Shown: piece by piece, positions 16,928 through 26,600 of the stretch
Layout: each line of letters starts with the position of its first letter
Position numbering within the stretch: the stretch's first letter is position 1
Source of the DNA: Berkiella sp050247135
Lineage (GTDB): Bacteria; Pseudomonadota; Gammaproteobacteria; Berkiellales; Berkiellaceae
NCBI GenBank assembly: GCA_050247135.1
Contig: JBFWUT010000027.1
Location: forward strand, 1-36,149
Direction: 5' to 3'
Length of the DNA: 36,149 nt
Program-made: the position numbers and the translations under genes
The notes under the pieces: model-generated
The model's database searches: none
Told to the model about the DNA's origin: nothing
What the model saw: only the letters and a program-made list of their open reading frames with translations

Positions 16928-19900
16928 TCAAGTTTTCTCATGGTTGATATGTATCTGACTGATCTTCTCAATGTAAGGCGAGCCAGGTACCGTTGGAGCA
17001 AGTAAAGTATCCGTATAATCCGAACCTGTAAGCTCATAGACAAGATGCTCATTTAAGTGACAGAACCCATTCATATTAGGGTTATTCTCAACTTCAAAGG
17101 GGGGGTTGTATAGTTGTTGAATATCATAAAATTCCTGGTTCTTAAAGCCCATTTCTTGGAGAACAGCTTCAATCTCACCTAGGAGTTTTGGTTCTGAAAT
17201 ATCAAAAGATTTTAATTCTCCTGTTAGCCACTTGAGTTGACAAATAATTTCATTGATTCTATCGAAATTTTGGAGCGTAAGTTGACCCGTGAAACCTGCA
17301 ATTTTACCTAAACTGTCCATCGCGACAAGCACCAGCTTCATTACGGCGAGTTGTAAGGGCGCCTCAAAAAGCCTTGGGGTTCCTAATAAGTTAATATGAG
17401 GATCAAATTGAAAATTTTTCAATTTATCTAAAGTGTCAACTTGAATGGCCCAGGGAAATGCTTTTAGAAATTCAGCTTTTAACTCCTCAGTATTGAAAAG
17501 ATCTAATATGGATGCTTGATCCTGACTCGTAAAAGACATGGTCTTATTGATGCCTATACGAGAAGGATGTTCTGGTTCTGCACTAGGGATATCATATTCA
17601 TTGTCAGGTAATAAAGTATCACTAGTACTTTGGAGGTGTTCGTCATGTTCGACAGGAAGTGTTAACGATTTTTGAGTATTACCTGAAAGCACATCAGCTA
17701 ACAATTGAGAATAGGCACTTTGTGAACGGTGCTTCTCAAATTGTTCTTGCATGCTGAGATAAAGTCGATGTTGATCACGCATTTTTTTGATAAGACCTTG
17801 AACTTTTTGCTCATTTGAAAATAAATCAAAGCCAGTAGAGCTATCGTCACTGTATACCTGTAGTCGTTTCAATTTGTTCAATTGTACAAAAAATAACTCA
17901 AGTGTTTTCTTATCTGCATCATTCTCAGATTTTAAAATTTTACTTACTCGTCGATGGTATATAGTCAAAATATTGATTAAATCATTATGAAACTGTTTGT
18001 AAACTCGATTTTGATGACGGTTTATTTCATCAATCAAAAATAGTATTTCAATACTATCTGTAAAGCTATTAAAACGAGTATCCGCTTTTATCATAGACTG
18101 TAACCAGTCATAAATGTCTTTTTCGGGATTTTGCGAGGCGAAATGATAATCTACAGATCGTGTGCGACACATAGCTAGATATTTAACAAGTTCATTCGGG
18201 GTCTTGAATTCGGTTAAATTATATTTTTTAGTATTGTCTGGTTTCAGATTTGTTGATGACTTGAATAATAATCTTTGTAAATTAACCGAGTCAATTTTGC
18301 CATTAGGTAATAATTGCAATGAATTTAATACATAATCTATTTCTGCTTTTAAATTTGTTTGAACATAAGTATTATTGTTAATTTGTTCCTTTTTATACAT
18401 AAAGTATCTCAGCGAGCGACCTGCATTACTAAGATGTTCGAATTCACTACCACTACTTTTTTTGTAAGAAAACACTATCATCTGTTGTATAAATGACAGA
18501 GTTGGTAAGACAGATTCTTCTCGAAAAAGCTTAGTAATGTTAACTTGAGATTCTTTGGTCTTGCTCAAATACGAAAGATAATACTCTTCTGCCTTAGAAG
18601 AGGAAAGTGCTAAACGTTTGATAGGACTATTTTGAATCGCTTTAAATAAAATAAAAGCAGTGGTTGGCGCTTTAGTTTCTAGTGCTTTAACTAAAGCATT
18701 TTCAATAAATTTATAATAGCTCTTAACCACATCAACTGTACCATGTTCTACAAGTTTATAATTACTATCAAAATGATAAAAACAAATTATACCAATATAT
18801 TGTGTTACCAGTTCAAATTGACTATGGTAGTTCAAAACATTAGGTGATCGTGGGTTTAAGCCGCTACTTAGCCGCTTGCCATCAAAAGTCCAATTTAGAT
18901 CTCGTAATTCACTAATGTCAATCTCTGTAAAAAGCTTAGCAAACTCCGATTCGATGATGTTAATAAATAATACAAGCGTTTTATCGTATAAAGGAAGATT
19001 AGAAGCGTTATCGATAGCATTGCGGACCAGATCAAGCAAACAAGACTTAGGTTCAAATTTACTAACAGTTTTAATAGGTTTTTGTAAATGAGGCTCAGTA
19101 GGTTTCTTTAACAATACAACGTTTAAATTTCTCTTTAATTTACTAAATTGTTGTTGATATGAAGGTTCATCATTGCAGAAACCACTAATTACATTGAAGC
19201 TATTGAATAGTTTTGTTTGCTCTAACGCTGTAAAATTGTCAAAATTCTGAGCATTCATGATATGTGAAATTTCTAAAAAGTAATCTTCGAGTTTGATAAC
19301 ATGAATGCTGTTTTCTTGTAGTTTGTCACTAATGGTATTAATTCTGCGTACTAATTGCTCGCGTGTTAATTCATTGTTTTTAATCTTTAGGATTAAAGTA
19401 TCAAAACGTTGTTTTCTTTGTGTAACACTATTTTCAATTAGTCTTATGAGTCTTTGTGTAGATATATTTTCTGAATCAGCAAGACTTACCAATGTCATTA
19501 GGTTTTGGTAGAATTTATTATTTTTAGGATTAACAGCAGAAAACAGGGAATGAAGGGTGTCGCTTTCAATATAGCTTTCTACAAAAGAGATGCATTCAAT
19601 TTTTTGTTCGTTAGAATAGGTATCGAAATAAACATTGATTGCCTCGATAAGCTCTAAAGAGGGAACCGAAAATATCATAGCTATCACTGTATTTTTTAGA
19701 ATATCATGGTCTTGTTGATGAAAAAAATCTCCCCTAGAAATACGATATAAAAATATGTCGCTTGGTTTAACTTTAGCTTTATCTTTCCCGAAGTCATCAG
19801 CGATATTATTCAAATATATCAGTTTAGCATTAACTTCACTCAAGTGCCGCTTAATTTCATCTACTATTACTTTTAAATCATCAGGAATTTGATCTGAAGG

Positions 19901-21736
19901 TAGCACTTCAATAGCAGAAATTAAATCAAAAATTACACCTAAATTTGATTGCAAATTGACAATTTTATGATGGGTCTGATCAATGCGATCATTGATGCCA
20001 ACATTTTCAATAGGTTGAATTGCTTTTAAACGAAGTTTTCCTAGTTCGCGCAGTTGCTTTTGATATTCTAATACTTGCATTTTGACAGCGCTGAATTCAC
20101 TATTTGCTAACATGACTTTAAGAGGCTCAGACGATAATGACATATCATTTGCTCTCTGAATCAGATTTGATATCGTTTGATTTTCTAACGGTTCTAGCAA
20201 ATAAGTTATGATATCGTTCAAATCAGCAGTACAAAGCATGAAAACGCTTTGCAAGTGTAATGCTAACTCTTGATCAAAGGCTAAAGTATGCAGCAGATAG
20301 GAACATTCATTTTTAATGACTTTCTTAGCAGTGTATTGGTCAAGTTTTGTAACACATGCTTTTACGTGTGAAAGATCATCTAATGAAATTGGTTCAATAA
20401 TAGATGGATAATCAACCTTTATGGTTGCAACAATACTATTTTCGTAAATTGGCTGTGTAAGCAGCATTTTTAGGTATCGGATGCAGTCAATCGTGAATGT
20501 TTTACATGATGATCCATAATCCTTATAGTTTATGATGTTCTTTACTCGTTTTTTAATTTTTAGGTATAGAGGTGCTTGTAGTTTTCGTTTTATAAAACTT
20601 TCCAGAGTGGTTAATTCATCAGAATCTGTTAGATTGCTAATCTCGTCTAAAAAAGATTGATGATTTGCACGAATTTGTTTAATTTGCTTGCATAACAAGA
20701 AAATTGCAGATAGTTCTAGTGCTACTTGTTTACAAGTTTTGCGAATAGTGCCAAGATCATAAATTTCAGCTGACCCAGGAATGTTGATTTTATGATTAAT
20801 AACCTGAATGATGAATTCTCTAAATCTTTTCTTAGTGTATTTTTCCTTTAATTCCAGTTCAGGCATGAGCATATTATTCATTTTGAGATAGGCTTTGCGT
20901 AGCGCTGATTTTGTTATCGTGGAGTTAGATAAGTTAATGATAGGTTGAGCTTTACTAAAAAAATCTAATAGAGATCGACTAAAGACTGGTTCTTCGTCAT
21001 GGAGTTCAATCAGTAGTTCTTCAATGATGTCATTTTCATCTAATCCCTGTTGTTCTATGACGATCTCTGTTAAGGGTTCTGTCAATAGGTCGTCAAGATC
21101 TTCATTGTCTTGTTCTTTGGTCAAAATGACTTCATCTTCAGCATTTGGCTTGTATGAATGGTATTCTTCTTCAAACCATTCTTGACAAGCTCCGGATAAA
21201 TTAGGATGGATCTCATTTAATTCTTCAATTAAATTTACAATATTATCATTATCATATTGGTTTTCAGGAAGATTCAACGCATCCTTAACTAACCTACCTA
21301 CGACACAAATTAATAATCTAGAGAACTTGATGGCAAGTTCAAGTTGAGTATTGATAAATAATAAAGTAAGCGATTTTTCATTTAACTTAAAATATTGAAC
21401 CAATATTGTCTTTTTTTCTATAACGTTAGTTGAATTGTGAATATTATGATGGATATTCACTAAGTGATTTTTAAGCTTTGAACGATTTTGTTGCTGATCA
21501 AAATATTCTCTTTTAAGAATGTCTACAATCATATTGAATAGATCTTGCAATCTTTCAGGGGTAGCATTCTGATACTGTTCCATGTTGATCTGAATACTAT
21601 CTAGAGTCGGAATGATAATGTTAAAACCACTTGCTTTAATAAGGGTTTTCCAGTCATCTACCGCTGTGGTTGTCTCAAGCTGAGTTCGCCTTCTAGTTAG
21701 GGCTGTGGCGATTTTTTTTTGTATTTTTTTAGCCAT
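16928..21736 (-). CDS. Giant helical protein with REM and RasGEF-like region, putative effector
   Basis: This 1602-residue product is almost entirely helical, has no signal peptide or membrane segment, and is visibly richer in A+T than its housekeeping neighbours. I see a likely Ras exchange-factor module. Residues about 665-735 (VPSLELIEAINVYF, ECISFVESYIESD) resemble the REM (RasGEF_N) domain. Residues about 905-1120 follow the CDC25-homology order: IIESEFAKLFTEIDISEL, then SPNVLNYHSQFELVTQYIG, then TAFILFKAIQNSPIKRL, then SVLPTLSFIQQMIVF, then AGRSLRYFMYKKEQI. These correspond to the family's start helix, spnil...W helix, core ...aLnsspisRL, cIPflg and NfeKrrk segments. Identity is low. 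The N-terminal 650 residues contain an acidic stretch (about 195-245); the C-terminal 480 residues are unassigned. GGGGAAG precedes the ATG. Legionella LegG2 is a known RasGEF effector, so a host-directed role is plausible. Confidence 0.6.
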   Translation of the reverse strand: MAKKIQKKIATALTRRRTQLETTTAVDDWKTLIKASGFNIIIPTLDSIQINMEQYQNATPERLQDLFNMIVDILKREYFDQQQNRSKLKNHLVNIHHNIHNSTNVIEKKTILVQYFKLNEKSLTLLFINTQLELAIKFSRLLICVVGRLVKDALNLPENQYDNDNIVNLIEELNEIHPNLSGACQEWFEEEYHSYKPNAEDEVILTKEQDNEDLDDLLTEPLTEIVIEQQGLDENDIIEELLIELHDEEPVFSRSLLDFFSKAQPIINLSNSTITKSALRKAYLKMNNMLMPELELKEKYTKKRFREFIIQVINHKINIPGSAEIYDLGTIRKTCKQVALELSAIFLLCKQIKQIRANHQSFLDEISNLTDSDELTTLESFIKRKLQAPLYLKIKKRVKNIINYKDYGSSCKTFTIDCIRYLKMLLTQPIYENSIVATIKVDYPSIIEPISLDDLSHVKACVTKLDQYTAKKVIKNECSYLLHTLAFDQELALHLQSVFMLCTADLNDIITYLLEPLENQTISNLIQRANDMSLSSEPLKVMLANSEFSAVKMQVLEYQKQLRELGKLRLKAIQPIENVGINDRIDQTHHKIVNLQSNLGVIFDLISAIEVLPSDQIPDDLKVIVDEIKRHLSEVNAKLIYLNNIADDFGKDKAKVKPSDIFLYRISRGDFFHQQDHDILKNTVIAMIFSVPSLELIEAINVYFDTYSNEQKIECISFVESYIESDTLHSLFSAVNPKNNKFYQNLMTLVSLADSENISTQRLIRLIENSVTQRKQRFDTLILKIKNNELTREQLVRRINTISDKLQENSIHVIKLEDYFLEISHIMNAQNFDNFTALEQTKLFNSFNVISGFCNDEPSYQQQFSKLKRNLNVVLLKKPTEPHLQKPIKTVSKFEPKSCLLDLVRNAIDNASNLPLYDKTLVLFINIIESEFAKLFTEIDISELRDLNWTFDGKRLSSGLNPRSPNVLNYHSQFELVTQYIGIICFYHFDSNYKLVEHGTVDVVKSYYKFIENALVKALETKAPTTAFILFKAIQNSPIKRLALSSSKAEEYYLSYLSKTKESQVNITKLFREESVLPTLSFIQQMIVFSYKKSSGSEFEHLSNAGRSLRYFMYKKEQINNNTYVQTNLKAEIDYVLNSLQLLPNGKIDSVNLQRLLFKSSTNLKPDNTKKYNLTEFKTPNELVKYLAMCRTRSVDYHFASQNPEKDIYDWLQSMIKADTRFNSFTDSIEILFLIDEINRHQNRVYKQFHNDLINILTIYHRRVSKILKSENDADKKTLELFFVQLNKLKRLQVYSDDSSTGFDLFSNEQKVQGLIKKMRDQHRLYLSMQEQFEKHRSQSAYSQLLADVLSGNTQKSLTLPVEHDEHLQSTSDTLLPDNEYDIPSAEPEHPSRIGINKTMSFTSQDQASILDLFNTEELKAEFLKAFPWAIQVDTLDKLKNFQFDPHINLLGTPRLFEAPLQLAVMKLVLVAMDSLGKIAGFTGQLTLQNFDRINEIICQLKWLTGELKSFDISEPKLLGEIEAVLQEMGFKNQEFYDIQQLYNPPFEVENNPNMNGFCHLNEHLVYELTGSDYTDTLLAPTVPGSPYIEKISQIHINHEKT

Positions 21737-21819
21737 GCGCTTCCCCGTTTACTACTCAATACTTTATTGGATATACACGTGTTTTATCCTTAGCCTCTTA
21801 TGGTTAGTCATTCTCCATG

Positions 21820-21836
21820 AAAGAAAAGTTTTCTTT
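21820..21836. promoter_or_regulatory. AT-rich palindrome in divergent intergenic region
   Basis: AAAGAAAA and TTTTCTTT flank a central G, giving an eight-base perfect inverted repeat. It sits in the 257-base gap between the divergent 1602- and 353-residue genes, about 85 bases from the former's start. It could be an operator, but AT-rich sequence gives such repeats by chance. The rest of the gap (21737-21993) shows only GAAGAAGA ahead of the ATG at 21994 and no convincing -35/-10 pair. Confidence 0.25.
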
Positions 21837-21993
21837 TCACTTAATAAATCACATAAGATAGGTGGTGTGTCAATTATCAAACTTGTTTTTATAGTGTGTT
21901 TTATGGTCAAATCATAAGAGAACAATGTGGGAAAGGCAGGGCTGCTTATTTGATAAGGAATTTACTATTTTGATCCAGTGAAGAAGAAGACCG

Positions 21994-23055
21994 ATGAAAA
22001 ATAGGTTTCCAAGACTGACAAACAGCTGGCAAAAGCTCAAAGATTATATATACAGAAAAATAGTTGGCGAACCCCTTATCGATCCTGAGTTGGAATCATA
22101 TGACCCGCTTGATCTTTTAGATGAACTTCAATCTATAGTGCAAACACTACGTGCAGATTTAGATCTTGATGTTAACAAGCAATGGGATTTAGATATTTTG
22201 GCAGCAAGCACTTATCTGTACCACGTTGATAGAATTCTTGTGAAAGTAAGAGAAAATATCATTACTTACCGCTATAGGATTGAACAGTTTAAAAATGATA
22301 TTGAGGTGTTAAAACAAAGTGAATTTAGCCAAGCTGAAATTGCATTTGCGAATTGCTACATTGCAATTTTAAACTTAACTAAAATTTTAAAGAAAGTCAC
22401 TCTGAAACAGATTTATAATGACAAAGTTGTTAATCCAATCCATGTCCTCGAGCTAGAATCTGCCAATTTAAATTCAGCTATTCGAGCTTTAAACCAATTG
22501 AGTTTTCGTCACGAAATGAATTTAAGGCAAGAGACCTTAATGCAGCTTAATGCATTAGAAAAGAGTTTGATACAGACCCTATCAACCCCTCCTGCAGATT
22601 ACGTTTACACTCACCAAGGCATTATGTATTCGACGACTGAGCACTTAAGAAACCAATTAAAAGAAGTTGCCTTACCAGAAGATGCTAAATGGTTAAGTGT
22701 CTTTGTTGAAGTGCAGGATATGCTAAGAAAATGCTACGTAGTAGCTAGAAAAGGGGTGATTAAGGAATTATTGGATAAAATGAACGATCATATTCAAGCG
22801 CTTGTAGGTTCATTTAATCGAAAAGACCCTAACGAAGAGGATATATTCTTTCATTTAACCGCTATTTTTAATGGAATTGAGTCTGTTCGCTTTAATTGTC
22901 ACCGCGAAAATGGTTGCTCAAAGCATTTATTTGAAAAAGCAAAAATAGCACGTTCGCAATTGCGCAAAGCGTGTCGAGAGCACCCATTGGGACGTATCTA
23001 TTTAAACAAAATTGCTATCAAAAGAGAGCCGTTAAAGGCTCATAAAACACGCTAA
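21994..23055 (+). CDS. Unrecognised helical protein, 353 residues
   Basis: I do not recognise this protein. It is predicted soluble and mostly helical, with heptad-like stretches (ELQSIVQTLRADLDLD, YRIEQFKNDIEVLKQ) in the first half and a basic C-terminus (AIKREPLKAHKTR). No signal peptide or membrane segment is evident. Four cysteines occur, two of them in HRENGCSKH and KACREH near the end, with nearby histidines, which could be coincidental or a weak metal site. GAAGAAGA precedes the ATG. The gene is divergent from the 1602-residue gene and its last four bases overlap the end of the opposite Mth938-type gene. Its composition and position suggest it belongs with the effector-like genes around it, but function is unknown. 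Confidence 0.75.
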   Translation: MKNRFPRLTNSWQKLKDYIYRKIVGEPLIDPELESYDPLDLLDELQSIVQTLRADLDLDVNKQWDLDILAASTYLYHVDRILVKVRENIITYRYRIEQFKNDIEVLKQSEFSQAEIAFANCYIAILNLTKILKKVTLKQIYNDKVVNPIHVLELESANLNSAIRALNQLSFRHEMNLRQETLMQLNALEKSLIQTLSTPPADYVYTHQGIMYSTTEHLRNQLKEVALPEDAKWLSVFVEVQDMLRKCYVVARKGVIKELLDKMNDHIQALVGSFNRKDPNEEDIFFHLTAIFNGIESVRFNCHRENGCSKHLFEKAKIARSQLRKACREHPLGRIYLNKIAIKREPLKAHKTR

Positions 23056-23453
23056 TCAATGATAATGCACGCCGCAACATTGCGCTCTTCTGCAGTTAGC
23101 ACAGTATAGGTAAAGCAAGCACGTCGTGAATCCATTACCTCTACTCCGATGCCTTTTAACCACAAAGCCTCTAGTAAACTTTCAGCGGGGAATGTGAGTA
23201 TTTCACCTGTGCCCAATAACACAATATCAGGGCGATCAGTAAAGAGTGGACTAAACGATTCCGGAATCAAAGTAGTCACACCGCAAACATCCCAAGGGTG
23301 AAGCAGTTGATGAGGGCGTACGATCAAGCTTTTTTCAAAGCAGTTCTCATTCACCCAGATTTTTCCGGGTTCATAACGTTTGATTTGATAAGTTGCTTGG
23401 TTGTCGTCTTGAATAATCATAAGTCTTAGCATACTAGCCAGATCATCGCGCAA
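23052..23453 (-). CDS. Mth938-domain (DUF498) protein
   Basis: This 133-residue product belongs to the Mth938/DUF498 family, whose mitochondrial member NDUFAF3 helps assemble respiratory complex I; the bacterial role is not settled. The typical end motifs are present: PDIVLLGTG, then LLEALWLKGIGVEVMDSRRA, then CFTYTVLTAEERNVAACII. The TTG start at 23453 is preceded by AAGGGG with six bases of spacing, which argues for it. ATG codons at 23432 and 23420 are alternatives and would give more usual lengths. It is a conserved housekeeping-type gene lying alone between effector-like genes. Confidence 0.88.
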   Translation of the reverse strand: MRDDLASMLRLMIIQDDNQATYQIKRYEPGKIWVNENCFEKSLIVRPHQLLHPWDVCGVTTLIPESFSPLFTDRPDIVLLGTGEILTFPAESLLEALWLKGIGVEVMDSRRACFTYTVLTAEERNVAACIIID

Positions 23454-23617
23454 ATGCTACCCCTTGGCGCAAACAGATGGTCATGATAAGCATTGCTTTG
23501 CACTATCCTTATTGTTAGAAAACTAAGAAATATGTGTATTTCCTTGTTTTACCATGGGGGAACTAATTGTGGTGATGCACTGTCTCATAAACATTGAATC
23601 GATAAATAGGCTGAAAA

Positions 23618-26600
23618 ATGGCACTTGATGGCCCAAAATCTATAACTTTACCTGAAATCCCGCAGGAATTTCCGCTACCCTCTTGCTTGCATCCATTTCA
23701 TTATTTTGTAAGAGAGGAGCAATACCTGGACTCTGGCAATCCTCAAAATATTGAAAATTGTGTTCATAATATCTGTAACTCAATCCCATATCTTGAAGAG
23801 ACACAAGCTGAGAGTTTTAAAAAGCAATTAAAAACGCTGGTTGAGAAATTGTTTATAGCAATGAATAGTGCCATTTCAAATCAACAGCCTGTAGAAGAAG
23901 CGAATCGATTCTCTGAGATATTAGACGCCATTAATAAAGCTGTTAAGCGTTATCAAGGCTTTTCTCATCAATATTTGGTTAAAAATATCGAATCACTCGC
24001 AAAGAGAGATAATCATATCACGAATATGTTGCGAGGGATGACTCAATTTCAAGGGTATTTAACAGATGAAGAGTATCAAGCTTTAATAGCTACGTATGCC
24101 CAAATGAGGGTCAAAGAACTTTCGACACTAGCAAGTTATGAAGCAATTGCAAGAAATAATATTCCTAGATTCCATATTTCTCATCAAGACCAAGAAATTA
24201 TGCAATCCAGAGATGAATGTGAGTTTGTGTTAAAATATAGTGAATTGGTAGGGGAGATTTTTCGTTTTGCCTATCAATCTGAGAGAATGAAAGTAAAGTT
24301 AACAGGGGAATTGCTAAAAGATTTTATGAGCTTTTGCAAAACTGTAGAAGCTGAAACGGACATCAGAATTCAATTTTCAGACGAGGCTGTTGCTAACGAA
24401 TTTAAACACTTTGTTGATAATTACTATTCTAATTTTAAACAGCTTGAATTCAATAAATTTGAACTTATAAAACTTCAAGGTCAATTAAATATACTTAAAC
24501 TACAGCATAACCAAAAGCAAAAGGATCGAAGTGAACTTGATATCCTTGAATCGAAGATGAAACAAATTGAAAAAGCTATTGTATATCATCAGAAATCTAT
24601 TGATGATCTCAAAAAAGAAACCAGTGAGAAAACGATTGCATTTATCCAATCGATAATGATTGTGCCTCATCGAGAGGAGTTTGAACAAGTTTGTCGTTTA
24701 TTTCGCATAAATCCAAATGATTTGGCACAAAACTCCGAACAACAGCAGGGTTGGCTATCAGGTATGCTTGCTGATTCATGGCTTAAGCGGATGGGCGATA
24801 CTATCTATTCCTATATGCCAAGTGTGAATTCAATGCAAGAAGGGTTGCAGACAACAGCAAAATATACAGGTGCCGCTGCAGCGGGTTCCTTATTTGCAGG
24901 ACCACTTGGTATGATGGCTGCTCCTATTTTGATTAAGGGGGCTGAAATAGCTATAGACAAAGCTACAGCAGCTGTTGATGCCGCCAAAAACACTGTTTAT
25001 GGTCAATTTACACTCAAGTATCAAAGTGAGGAATATAAAACAAATCAAAACTTGGAATTTGTCTTTAAAGACAAAGCAGAGTTTGTTAATAAATTTTATG
25101 TACAGAAACTGTTTGAATTAGACATTGCCATTGCAAATATGTCTGAAATTGAAACTAAGACAGAACAATCAAAAAGACAGATTAAGTTGTATCAAGATTT
25201 ATTGGAAAACTATAAAAGTATTAAAAGCGCAAAAGTGCATGATGTTGCAGATGTTTATCGACTATTCAGTGAAGCTGTAAAAATGCTTTTGCAGCACGAT
25301 TATCAAGACGCACTAAGAAATACTGCTGAATCTCTTGTTGCGCTGAGAGAGTTTCTAGGTGAATATAAAGAATACGAATCCAAAACTCCTCCTGAAGCAA
25401 GACAGTTTGAATTGGCTAGTGTGCCTGCGCAAGAGGTTCAAATTGACGAGATTATAGATGATGATTTACCCTCGGCAGCGCCAACTGGTTCTGGTAGAAA
25501 ATCTAGACAAAGTTTAGCATTAGTAGCACAAGCCCGAAAAAGCTCTTCAGATTTGCCTGTGGCTACAACAGGCTTGCTTAAAAGAAGAACAACGCAAGGA
25601 TCAAATAGTCTAGCATTGGTAAGTAGAAATACACCCAAAGAGCGTCAAATGATTGCTGGTTCATCAACATCCGTTCATAATCCTGAGTCCGTTCGAGCAA
25701 GTCGTGAATCAAAACTTGTCAAACTTTCACAAAAAGTTGTAGCATGCGATCAATTACGAAAGGGTACCAAAAATCGTCTTCAGTCATTTTTGACACTAGG
25801 AAAAGTGATGGCTGATGAAGAATTAGATGCTACCATGTTAAAGTTGCATAATAACGATGAATACCGCATTTTGGCGCAAAGCCCTCTGGAGATGTCATTA
25901 GAAGACTATGTTATAAAGCTCATTCGAGATCAAAACCCAGGATATCTCGGTTTTTGGTTCAAAGAAAGATGTTTTACTTTTCTTAATAGCGAAAATGTTG
26001 CAGCAAGAAGAGCTAAAGTTGCCATACCCTTACCATTATTTAACAATAAGACGCTTTGGCATCTAATTTGTGAACATCCATTAAGTTTGAGTATTTTTAG
26101 AAATATTCTTCGTTTCCAAAAAGATGCATGGACAGTAGCTGAACCTTGGAAATTCTCTGATTATTTTGATTTGAATGCTCAATATCAAGGTATGAATCCC
26201 TTGTCATATGCGCTTAGAGTGGGCAATCTTAATTTGTTTTTATCTTATTTGTCTGCTTTAGATATCTGTAAAACGCACTTTACGCATGATGAATTAAAAA
26301 ATTGCTTTGAGAACATCTTACAAACCGCTTGTAACGGTAATCAACAAATGCTCCATAATGCTCGCTTATTTTGTGAGCAATTGATGTCAGATATCGCGCT
26401 TCATAAGTATAAGCAACAGTCATATCTGGGGGCTGCAACTCAATATGTATCCAGAATGATAATGAACCCCAGCGATAGTACTTACATGGAGATAATGAGT
26501 GCACTTGCTGTTCGTATGGCCAAAGGGCAAAGCATCCCAACCTCTCCTGAAGAAATCAGCACTTTTCTGAAGGATATGCAACAGCCGCACTCGAGTTGTT

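Noticed and set aside
21705..21917. A hydrophobic plus-strand frame (possible start ATG at 21735) opposite the start of the 1602-residue gene
   Set aside because: No ribosome binding site is visible, the sequence is AT-rich so hydrophobic frames arise by chance, and it overlaps the start and promoter of a clear gene.
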